In this document: positions 54,803 to 64,000 of the stretch, piece after piece | Position numbering within the stretch: position 1 is the stretch's first letter | How the letters are laid out: each line of letters begins with the position of its first letter | From: Erinaceus europaeus | Taxonomy: Eukaryota; Chordata; Mammalia; Eulipotyphla; Erinaceidae | Direction: 5' to 3' | DNA: 64,000 nt | Assembly (NCBI RefSeq): GCF_950295315.1 | Contig: NC_080165.1 | Span: 2,622,701-2,686,700, forward strand | Notes under the pieces: generated by a model | What the model was told of the DNA's origin: nothing | The model's input: the letters and a program-made list of their open reading frames with translations, nothing else | Database searches by the model: none | Program-made: the position numbers and the translations under genes

Positions 54803-54962
54803 AAGGATGAGAATGGGACAACGCATTCTCCCCCCATTATTGCTACAAATAATTATACTGTCACAATTGATTAATAACACTTTGGCAGTGCCTGGTGGGA
54901 ATGGAGAGTCAGAAGCACCCCCTCTCCCTTACACAGGGGCATATTTGAAAGTTACATTATGA
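54803..54962 (+). pseudogene. possible env signal-peptide fragment
   Basis: A frame entering from 54717 has Met-Arg-Met-Gly at about 54807, followed by about 18 mostly hydrophobic residues ('ILPPLLLQIIILSQLINNTL') and a Gly/Pro-rich segment, ending at 54962. It looks like a secretory signal, as expected at an env N-terminus. No other env landmark is present. Confidence 0.4.
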
Positions 54963-55281
54963 AAGAGGGGAAGGTGGGTCAACATAGATGGACAAAAGAA
55001 GTCATGTTATGACCTGCCCCTCAAAGAAAGAATGCAGAGATTGAGGCCTCCCAGGTACAAGTTGATGTATCGAAACAAAGAAAGATTAATAGTTAAACTT
55101 TACCAGATCTAGATGAGCAGTGGCCCACAACTAGGCAAAGATCAGTAGACCCCCCCCATAGAAGATTAATGATAGAAATATCCCTCAGCAAAAGTAAAAA
55201 ACAATTCTGGGTATGACCTTCCCTGATAACAGGGCGATACTAAGTATTGTGCCATTCTTTACAGTAAAAGGGGGAGTAACA

Positions 55282-55537
55282 TGTAGCATGCCAAGGCCAC
55301 AAGACTATGATGCTTATCGCTACTTCCTTATGAGCTAGTTGTTTAGGCAACTTGAATGTAACCTGAAAAAAGTATAAAAGCTAATGCAGTTTCACTATTA
55401 AAATGAGTCCAGTTTCACCCTCCAATAGAGTGTGGTGTCTATCTGTTCTCCCTCGCGCCGACTCCTGACCCACTGGGGAGGTTGCCTTCAAGACCCCTGA
55501 CTCTCCTGCTGCTCATCTGCTGTGGTAGTCTGCAGCA
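55282..55537 (+). repeat. 3' LTR of element E
   Basis: TGTAGCATGCC to CTGCAGCA, with TATAAA at 55373-55378 and ATTAAA at 55397-55402. It is a fourth LTR type in this window. Confidence 0.75.
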
Positions 55538-56120
55538 AACATAAGCATATGGGATGATATCAAAAAAAGTAACATTCTTATAGTTGGCCTGCCAGAGGAA
55601 AAGAGGAAGGGGAAGTAAACATTCTAGAGGAAATAATAGAAGAAAACTTCCAGACCTAAACAACAAAAATGGCATGAAGATAAAAGAGGGCCAGAGAGCC
55701 CCAAACAGAATCAACCCAGACCTGAAGACACCAAGACACATCATAGTTACAATGAAAAGAAGTAAGGATAAAGAAAAGATCCTAAAGGCTGCAAGAGAAA
55801 AACAAAAAGTCACATACAGGGGAAAACCCATAAGACTATCAGCAGACTTCTCCACTCAAGCACAAAAAGCCAGAAGACAATGGCAAGATATCTATGGAAC
55901 CCTGAATGAAAAAAAGGTTACAACCAAGGATAATATATCCTGCCACACTTTCATTAAAACTAGATGGAGGGATCAAAACCTTCTCATACATGCAACAGTT
56001 AAAGAAGGCAAACATCAGCAAGCCTGCCCTGAAAGACTTTCTAAAAGATATCTTATAAACAAGAACATCACCATACTACTTGCCATATATCAAAGAAAAT
56101 TAAAAAATATTGAGTAATAG
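55538..56120 (+). pseudogene. L1 #1 ORF1 C-terminal part
   Basis: The open frame 55584-56117 (177 codons) includes the ORF1p hallmark 'TPRHIIV', then 'KEKILKAAREKQ' and 'GKPIRLSADFS', i.e. the RRM end and C-terminal domain of the L1 RNA-binding protein. Its start is broken off by elements D and E. Confidence 0.88.
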
Positions 56121-58917
56121 CACTATAAAACATCAATAAATGTCAATGCCATAAACTAGCCCACTAAAAGGCACAGAGTGGGAGGATGGATCAGAGAAAA
56201 CAAAACAAACAAACAAACAAAAAACTCAGCATGTTGCGTGCAAGAATCCTACCTGGCCCCAAGAGACAAACACAGACTTAGAGTGAAAGGATGGAAAACT
56301 ATCATATAGGCTAATGGATGACAAAAAAGGCAGGAACAGCCATTCTCATCTCTGACACCATAGACTTTAAATTAAATAAATAAAAGATAGGCAAGGCCAT
56401 TACATAATGATTAGAGGATCAATCAACAAAGAAGATTTAACAATTATTAATGTCTGTGCACCCAGTGACAGACCTAAATACATCAAATATCTACTGAAAG
56501 AACTACAAACATACATCAATAGTAATACAATAATAGTGGGAGACTTCAATACCTCTCACACTTAGATCAATGAAGCAGAGAATCAACAAAGAAACAAGAA
56601 AATCAAATAAAAAGATGGACATACTAGGCCTCCTGGACATTTTCAGAGTTCTTTACCCCCCCCAAAATGGGAATATTCGTATTTTCCAAAACTACTCAGC
56701 ACATTCTCAAGGATAGACCACATGTTAGGCCACAAAAACAATATCAACAAATTCAAGAGCATTGAAATCATCCCAAGTATCTTCTCAGACCACAGTGGAG
56801 TAAAGCTAACATTTAACAAACAGAAAATTACTAAAAATCACAAAATTTGGAAACTCAACCACATGCTGCTTAAGAATCGCTGGGTCAGTGAAGCCCTCAA
56901 GCAAGAAATTCAAATGTTTCTGGAAACAAATGAAAATGAAGAAATGAGCTATCAAAATATTTGGGATACAACTAAAGCAATAATGAGAAGTAACTCATAG
57001 CCATACAATCACACATTAGATAACAAGAAAAAGCTCAAATAAATGACCTTACTGCACACCTTAAGGACTTAGAAGAAGGGGAACAAAGAATCCTAAAGCA
57101 AACAGAAGTACAGAAATCATTTAAATTAGAGCAGAAATAAACAACAAAATTAATAAAATCATACAAAATATTAATGAAGCCAAATGTTGGTTCTTTGAAA
57201 AATTAAACAAGAATGACAAAATTCTAGCTAGACTCACTAAAAAAATTCAAATAAATGGAGTTGTAAACAATAGAGAAGATATCACAACTGACTCCACAGA
57301 AATCCAGGAAATCATGAAAAACTTCTATAAAGAAGTATATGTCACAGCTAGATAATCTGGAAGAAATGGAAGAATTCCTAGAAACATATGCTCTTCCAAA
57401 ACTGAATCAAGAAGAACTACAAAACCTAAATGCACTAGTCACAGACAAAGAAATCAAAACAGTTATTACTAATCTCCCCAACAACAAAACTCCTGGACCA
57501 GATGGCTTCACAAAGGAATTCCACAAAACCTTCAGGAAACAGTTAATGTCTATACTTCTAAAGCTTTTCCACAAGATCGATGAAATAGGAACACTCCCTT
57601 CTACCTTCTATGAAGCCAACATCACCCAAATACCAAAAGCAGATAGGGATACAGCCAAAAAGGAAAACTACAGACCAATATCTCTGATGCACAAAGATGC
57701 CAAAATACTAAAGAAGATCCTGGCCAACCGGACACAGCGGTATATCAAAAAGATTGTTCATCATGACCAAGTGAGATTTATCCCAGGCATGCAAGGCTGG
57801 TTCAATATATGTAAGTCAATCAATGTAATTCACCACATCAATAAAAGCAAAACCAAAAACCACTTGATTATCTCAATAGATGAAGAAAAACCCTTTGACA
57901 AAATCTAACACCCATTCATTTGCAAAACACTACAAAAATGGGGATAGGTGAGAAATTCCTCAAGATAGTGCAGTCTATATATAGCAAACCTACAGCCAAC
58001 ATCATACTCACAAGACAGAAGCTGAAAGCATTCCCCCTCAGATCGGGTACTAGACAGGGCCGTCCACTACCACCATTATGCTTCAATATAGCATTGGAAG
58101 TTTTTGCCATAGCAATAAGGCAAGAGAAAGATCTCAATGGAAAACAGATTGGAAGGGAAGAAGGCAAACGTTCACTATTTGCAGATGATATGATAGTATA
58201 CATAGAAAAACCTAAAGAATCCAGCAGAAAACTATTGTAAGATATTAGGCAATATAGCAAGGTGTCAGGATAAAAAATTAATGTACAAAAATCAATGACA
58301 TTTCTTTGTGCAAACACTAAATCCAAAAAAGAGGATATCCAGAAATCTCTCCAATTCACTGTTGCAGCAAAACCCCTAAAATACCTAGGAATAAAGATGG
58401 CCAAAGAGGTGAAAGTCTTGTATACTGAAAAATATGAGTCACTACTCAAGGAAATAGAAAATGATGCCAAGAAATGGAAATACATCCCATGCTCATGGAT
58501 TAGAAGAACAAATAACAGCAAAATGAATATTCACCCCAGAGCCATATACTAATTTAGCGGAATACCCATCAAAGTTCCACCAAGCTAATTTGAGATAATA
58601 GAACAAAAATTATAATAATTTATCTGAAACTAGAAAACACCTAGAGTCACCAAAAAAAACTTAAGGAAAAGAAATAGAAATGGAGGCATCACACTCCCAG
58701 ATCTCAAACTATCTTATAAGGTCATCATCATCAAAACATCTTAGTGCTGGAACAAAAATAAGCACACCAACCAATGGAACAGAATTGAAAGCCCAGAACT
58801 AAATCGCCACACCTATGGACATCTAATATTTGATAAAGGGTCCCAAAATATTAAATGGAAGAAGGAGGCTCTCTTCAATAATGGTGCTGGGAAAACTGGG
58901 TAGAAACATGCAGAAGA
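56121..58917 (+). pseudogene. L1 #1 ORF2 (endonuclease and RT), decayed
   Basis: Endonuclease remnants: 'gggagacttcaatac' (about 56538) and 'FSDHSGVKL' (about 56785). RT: '[11 protein letters not shown]' (about 57490), 'NYRPISLM' (about 57668), the first catalytic block as '[10 protein letters not shown]' (about 57875), and the FADD catalytic box in '[10 protein letters not shown]' (about 58178). Several stops and shifts. A SINE interrupts it at 58918. Confidence 0.9.
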
Positions 58918-59198
58918 TGGGGTTGGGCAGTGGCACAGCAGGTTAAGCTCATGTGGTGCATAGTGCAAGGACCAGCATAAGTATCCCGTTTGGAGCCCCA
59001 GGCTCCCTACCTGCAGGGGAGTTGTTTTAAAGATGGTGAAGCAGGTCTGCAGGTGTCTATTTTTCTCTCACCTTCTCCCCCTCTCTGTCTTCCCTCCTCT
59101 TTCCATTTCTCTGTGTCCTATCCAACAATGAAAGGCATCAACAACAACAATAATAACCACAACAAGGCTACAACAACAAAAGGGGAAGAAAAAAATGT
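58918..59198 (+). mobile_element. hedgehog SINE (type 1) in L1 ORF2
   Basis: Sense copy: 'gggttgggcagtggcacagc', 'gtatcccgtttggagcccca', 'gtcctatccaacaatg', A-rich tail. GCAGAAGA lies on both sides (58910-58917 and 59199-59206), a duplicated target. Confidence 0.93.
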
Positions 59199-59910
59199 GC
59201 AGAAGAATGAATCTGAACCACCTTATCTAAAAAAGAAATAGAAATCAACTCCAAATGGACCAAGGACCTGGATGTTAGACCAGAAATTATCAAATACGTA
59301 GAGGGAAACATTGGTGGAACACTTTCCCACCTAAACCTCAAGGACATCTTTGATGATATAAAACCAATTGCAAGGAAGACTAAAGCAGAAACAAACCAGT
59401 GGGACTACAACAAATTGAAACTTCTGTACAGCCAAAGAAACTATCACACAAACAAAGTGGCCCCTCACAGAATGGGAGAAGATCTTCACATGCCATACAT
59501 CAGACAAGAGACTAATAACCAAAATATACAAAGAGCTCAGCAAACCTAGCAACAAAAAAAGAAAATGACCTCATCCAAAAATAAGCAGAGGATATTTCTC
59601 CAACCTCTGTAGAGAGAAGTCTGGAGAACTCTGAAAAGGCTAGATATGGACCTTCCATGTGACCCAGTAATTCCTCTCCTAGGGATATACCCCAAGAACT
59701 CCATAACAACCAACCAAAAAGAAATGTTTACACCTATGTTCATAGCAGCACAATTTGTAATAGCTAAAACCTGGAAGCAACCCAGGTGCCCAATGACAGA
59801 TGAATGAGACCTTTCCTTTCATAGGATTTTCTAATTCCATTCCAGATGGTTCACACCCTAAAAAAGTCCCAAAACCTAAATATTTTATATACACCAGTTG
59901 CTAACTCTAT
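59199..59910 (+). mobile_element. L1 #1 ORF2 end joined to 3' UTR by deletions
   Basis: ORF2 C-terminal sequence with an internal deletion near 59590 (the zinc-knuckle region is missing). At about 59806 it jumps into the 3' UTR ('acctttcctttcataggatt') and ends near 59910. Confidence 0.82.
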
Positions 59911-60185
59911 AGACAATTTCTTCTTAGGGGATACTTGCTTTAATAATTTTTCAGTAATCATGTTTAAACAATAATAATTATCTTCCAGTAGCTTTTTGAT
60001 GTATTTCAAATCATTTCTATATTTCTATGATATCTAGGACAAAAATTTTGTTATGATGTAATTCTTAGCTCCAAAGTATTTTTGCCTCAGTGGGATGTAT
60101 TTACATTAGAAAAGGAAGTCATAGAACAGTGTCCTGATATCCCTGGAATTCCAGTTCTCTGATAACATACTGCGTACTGTCCTTT
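59911..60185. other. unassigned AT-rich DNA
   Basis: Nothing recognised. Confidence 0.4.
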
Positions 60186-60202
60186 AGAAAGTGGTGCATT
60201 CA

Positions 60203-60458
60203 GGGAGTTGGGCTGTAGCGGTGGCGCAAAGCACAAGGACCGGCATAAGGATCCCGGTTCGAACCCTGCAGGGGAGTCGCTTCACAGGTGGTGAAGCAGG
60301 TCTGCAGGTGTCTATCTTTCTCTCTTCCTCTCTGTCTTCCCCTCCTCTCTCCATTTCTCTCTGTCCTATCCAACAATGACAACAACAATAATAACTACAA
60401 CAATAAAACAACAAGGGCAACAAAAGGGAATAAGTAAATAAAATAAATATTAAAAAAA
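60203..60458 (+). mobile_element. young hedgehog SINE (type 1) with a head deletion
   Basis: Sense copy whose head lacks about 20 bp between 'gggctgtagcg' and 'gtggcgcaaagc' and about 15 bp after 'ggttcgaacc'. A 17-bp duplication with one mismatch flanks it (60186-60202 and 60459-60475). Confidence 0.94.
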
Positions 60459-60635
60459 AGAAAGTGGTACATTCATATCACACAGTCCCAACAATGAGAA
60501 CCTGATGCCTCATGCCATTTAATATTTCCTTAATGATAAATTCAATTTCTAAAAAGCATGTTGCTACCTCTTCCTTGGAAGATCACCTCCTTTCTAGGGA
60601 AGCTGTACTCAATAAAGGCAGAATCTCTTTTATAA

Positions 60636-60648
60636 AAGAAGAATTATA
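60636..60648. repeat. target-site duplication of L1 #2, left copy
   Basis: AAGAAGAATTATA, repeated exactly at 63346-63358. Confidence 0.93.
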
Positions 60649-61992
60649 CCCATCAAAGTTACACCAAGCTTCTTTAAGAGAATAGAACAAACACTACAAT
60701 CATTTATCTGGAACCTGAAAACACCTAAAATTGCCAAAACCATCTTAAGGAAAAGAAACAGAAAGGGAGGCATCACACGCCCAGACCTTAAACTATATTA
60801 TAAAGCCATCATCATCAAAACAGCATGGTACTGGAACAAAAATAGGCACACAGACCAGTGGAACAGAATTGAAAGCCCAGAAGCAAATCCCAACACCTAT
60901 GGGCATATAATCTTTGATAAGGGGGCCCAAAGGATTAAATGGAAAAAGGAGGCTCTCTTCAATAAATGGTGCTGGGAAAACTGGGTTGAAACATGCAGAA
61001 GAATGAAATTGAACCACTTTATCTCACCAGAAACAAAAATCAACTCCAAATTGATCAAAGACCTAGATGTCAGACCAGAAACAATCAAATACTTAGAGGA
61101 AAACATTGGTAAAACACTTTCCCACATACACCTCAAGGACATCTTTGATGAATCAAACCCAATTGCAAGGAAGACTAAAGTAGAAACAAACCAATGGGAC
61201 TACATCAAATTGAAAAGCTTCTGCACATCCAAAGAAACTATTAAACAAACAGAGAGACCCCTCACAGAATGGGAGAAGATCTTCACATGCCAGACATCAG
61301 ACAAGAAACTAATCACCAAAATATATAAAGAGCTCAGCAAACTTAGCACCAAAAAAGCAAATGACCCCATCCAAAAACGGGCAGAGGATATGAACAAAAC
61401 ATTCACCTCAGAGGAGATCCAAAAGGCTAACAAAGATATGAAAAACTGCTCTAGGTCACTGATTGTCAGAGAAATGCAAATTAAGACAACACTAAGATAC
61501 CACCTCATTCCTGTAAGAATGGCATACATCAAAAAGGACAGCAGCAACAAATGCTGGAGAGGATGTGGGGACAGAGGAACCCTTTTACATTGCTGGTGGG
61601 AGTGTAAACTGGTACAGCCTCTGTGGAGAGCAGTCTGGAAAACTCTCAGAAGGCTAGACATGGACCTTCCATATGATCCAGTAATTCCTCTCCTGGGGTT
61701 ATACCCCAAGGACTCCATAACACCCAACCAAAAAGAGGTGTGTACTCCTATGTTCATAGCAGCACAATTCATAATACCTAAAACCTGGAAGCAACCCAGG
61801 TGCCCAACAACAGATGAGTGGCTGAGAAAGCTGTGGTATATATACACAATGGAATACTATGCAGCTATCAAGAACAATGAACCCACCTTCTCTGACCCAT
61901 CTTGGACAGAGCTAGAAGGAATTATGTTAAGTGAACTAAGTCAGAAAGATAAAAATGAGTATGGGATGATCCCACTCATCAACAGAAGCTGA
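60649..61992 (+). pseudogene. L1 #2 ORF2 C-terminal frame, uninterrupted
   Basis: In phase from the truncation point to the stop at 61992, about 447 codons without a stop; an internal Met lies at 61003. It carries the ORF2 C-terminal Cys/His motif C-X3-C-X7-H-X4-C near 61555-61605 ('[18 protein letters not shown]'). The endonuclease and RT domains are absent, so it cannot retrotranspose. Confidence 0.92.
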
Positions 61993-63345
61993 CTAAGAAG
62001 ATCTGAAAGGGAAACTAAAAAGCAGGACCTGATCAAATTGTAAGTAGGGCACCAAAGTAAAAACCCAGTGGTGAGGGGTAGACATGCAGCTTCCTGGCCC
62101 AGTGGGGGGTGGGAGTGGGCGGGAGGGATGGGTCACAGTCCTTTGGTGGTGGGAATGGTGTTTATGTACACTCCTAGCAAAATGTAGACATATAAATCAG
62201 TAGTTAATTAATATGAGAGGGGGAAAATCAATTGTATGACTCAAAGTTTCTCAAAACACAAACTGAATCTTTTTAATATATAGGCTGTGTATTTGATATG
62301 CGGACTCTCTCAAAAGCCTAGACCAAGTAGATCAGAAACATCCAATAGCACAGCTATATACAAGATACTGGGTACTGTACAGCTAACCATAACAAAGGGA
62401 CTTTTCAAAGTTAACCCAATTACCAAATAATGTGATGATAACATTAACTATCGATTGTCTTTTTGAACCCTAAGACAGCAGGAACCTCACATCTCCACTA
62501 TAGAGCCCCTACTTCCCCCAGTCCTGGAACCCTTGGATAGGGCCCACTTTCCCGTATGCATCTCCCAATCCAAACCAAATAATATTGCATCCGCCGATCA
62601 CAACCTAACCAACGCAAAGATTGCCACCTCAACATGCTTCACCTCAGACTGTGTCCAGAGACTTCACGTGTGGAATGACAACCCTTCAGCTTCATTACTC
62701 GGGTGAGACCTTTCCTTTTATAGTACACTCTAATTTCATCTCAGGTAGTTCACTTTCTACCAAAGTCCCATAACCTAGATATACACCAGTTTCTGTGAGA
62801 GAGAGCTTATGTGCACACGTATCCATAAACTACTGCAAAATATATACCTGAAAGCAGAAGTACACTAGAGTTTGCAGTGAGTACCTCCCTAACACTTCCT
62901 CTCCACTATTCCAAGCTTGGGATCCATGATTGCTCAACAAATTGTTTGGCTTCGTATGTTAACTCTCTTTTCAATCACCAAGTTCCAGATGCCACCAGGA
63001 TGCTGGCCAGGCTTCCCTGGATTGAAGACCCCACCAATGTGTCCTGGAGCTCAGCTTCCCCAGAGACACACCTTACTAGGGAAAGAGAGAGGCAGACTGG
63101 GAGTATGGACCGACCAGTCAACGCCCATGTTCAGCAGGGAAGCAATTACAGAAGCCAGACCTTCTACCTTCTGCAACCCTCAATGACCCTGGGTCCATGC
63201 TCCCAGAGAGATAGAGAATGGGAAAGCTATCATGAGAGAGGGTGGGTTATGGAGATTGGGTGGTGGGAATTGTGTGGAGTTGTACCCCTCCTACCTTATG
63301 TTTTTGTTCATTAATCCTTTCTTAAATAAAAAATTTAAAAAAAAG
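61993..63345 (+). other. L1 3' UTR (reference copy of the window)
   Basis: A long L1 3' UTR including a G-rich block ('tggggggtgggagtgggcgg', 62103-62122) and ending in an A-rich tail. It is the source family for the L1 3' ends at 0.7, 32.9, 38.3, 40.1 and 43.5 kb. A 145-codon frame at 62877-63314 is not a gene. Confidence 0.88.
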
Positions 63346-63358
63346 AAGAAGAATTATA

Positions 63359-63610
63359 ATTCTTCAATGTCTATTTGAACATGTAGCTGAATATTCAATT
63401 TTGGAAGTATCGAAAGACAATTTATCTCAAAGTTAGATACTAATACAGCTTAAATTTGAGTAGAACGAAAGTTCCAGGATTCTAATATGCATGCAAAATC
63501 AAAATGCAATATTTACTTTTTGCACCAGTGCAAGAAGGACAGAGAAAGCATTTACATACTTCATGTTAAACATCTTTTGTTTGTTTACTTGCTGGCTACA
63601 CACAGAGACT
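63359..63610. other. unassigned non-coding DNA
   Basis: Nothing recognised. Confidence 0.4.
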
Positions 63611-63617
63611 TAGAGAG

Positions 63618-64000
63618 GAGATAGATGATAGATAGATAATTGATAGACACATGATAGATAATAGATAGATAGATAGATGACTCATGATAGATAGATAATT
63701 GATAGATAAATAGATGATAGACACATGATAGATAATTGATAGATACATGATAGATAGATAGGTAGATAGAAAGAAAGATAGATAGAAAGAAAGATACATG
63801 ATAGATAAATAGATACATAGATACATGATAGATAGATGATGGATAGATAGATATATAGATAGATAGGCGATAGATACATGATATATGATAGATAGATAGA
63901 TAGATAGATAGATGATAGATACATGATATATGATAGATATATATATAGATAGATGATAGATTCATGATAGATAGATAGATGATAGATAGATAGATAGATA
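63618..64000 (+). repeat. (GATA)n-based tandem repeat
   Basis: GATA units mixed with a higher-order motif like 'gatagatacatgatagat'. It continues to the window end, so its full length is unknown. Long minus-strand frames through it are artefacts. Confidence 0.95.

Larger units (their letters stand above)
54720..55537 (+). mobile_element. element E: PBS, leader, env-like start, LTR
   Basis: Starts exactly at a Lys3-like PBS (TGGCGCCCCAACATGAAC, 54720-54737) without a 5' LTR. It runs through a short leader to a small frame with a hydrophobic start, and ends in a polypurine tract ('aaaagggggag', 55266-55276) and a 256-bp LTR. It interrupts L1 ORF1. Target duplication is not resolved. Confidence 0.7.
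60649..63345 (+). mobile_element. L1 #2: young 5'-truncated L1
   Basis: A 2.7-kb insertion: ORF2 C-terminal third, 1.35-kb 3' UTR and a short A-rich end, with a perfect 13-bp target-site duplication. The open reading frame and clean duplication make it one of the youngest elements here. Confidence 0.94.

Noticed and set aside
62877..63314. A 145-codon frame at the end of L1 #2
   Set aside because: It lies in the L1 3' UTR. A shorter related frame appears at 41330-41716 only because the UTR is repeated, and it is not kept open in other copies.
63585..63965. Tyr/Ile/Ser-rich minus-strand frames up to 126 codons
   Set aside because: Products of the GATA repeat read on the other strand.

Overview
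The window is mammalian, intergenic, repeat-saturated DNA, almost certainly from a hedgehog (Erinaceus or a close relative). The diagnosis rests on two abundant tRNA-derived SINE types that I recognise as hedgehog-specific. One contains a module ending in a cytosine-rich pyrimidine tail and 'ctgtcctatccaacaa'. The other is the 'cacctggttgagc...ccacctgcaggggg' type with an AATAAATAAA tail. I found more than 25 copies on both strands. I see no cellular protein-coding exon, no complete tRNA or rRNA gene and no CRISPR array. Everything with long coding similarity is a retroelement.

Left third (1-14 kb): old SINEs, pieces of LINE-1 (L1) including a scrambled copy at 7.3-9.5 kb, microsatellites and a purine-rich minisatellite at about 12.95-13.46 kb. 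The longest stretch without a recognised repeat is about 3.25-5.13 kb.

14.06-21.84 kb: 'element A', a structurally complete class II endogenous retrovirus (ERV). It has two LTRs of 492 and 493 bp (about 96% identical by eye), a 6-bp target-site duplication ACAGAT on both outer edges, a tRNA-Lys3-type primer binding site, a gag-like frame, protease, reverse transcriptase/RNase H and integrase, all carrying stops or frameshifts. It has no recognisable env, about 1.9 kb of non-coding post-pol sequence, and a polypurine tract. Its gag-like frame starts with a hydrophobic segment instead of a myristoylation glycine, which together with the lack of env recalls rodent intracisternal A-particles. The U3 of both LTRs contains a near-exact copy of the 5' half of tRNA-Gly(GCC).

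22-45 kb: SINE-rich DNA with isolated LTRs (28.8, 30.7-31.4, 34.8-35.4 and 39.5 kb), an L1 with an internal inversion, and several L1 3' ends.

45-60 kb: an L1 in + orientation that has been hit repeatedly. Element B (46217-53614, minus strand, TSD ACAATG) is a non-autonomous LTR element lacking gag-pol. Element C (47436-52756, minus strand, TSD AATCAG) is a pol-bearing ERV inserted inside B. Element D (53909-54636, minus strand, 6-bp GCAGAG duplication) is a solo LTR. Element E (54720-55537, + strand) is a fragment made of PBS, a possible env signal peptide, polypurine tract and LTR. LTR-LTR divergences counted by eye (B about 10%, C about 5-6%, A about 4%) agree with the nesting order. A, B and C share a conserved internal 3' domain but carry three unrelated LTRs.

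60.6-63.35 kb: a younger, 5'-truncated L1 with a perfect 13-bp target-site duplication and an uninterrupted ORF2 C-terminal frame, followed by a GATA-type satellite that runs off the window end.

All coordinates of repeats are by eye, and all family assignments come from recognition of motifs, not from a database search.
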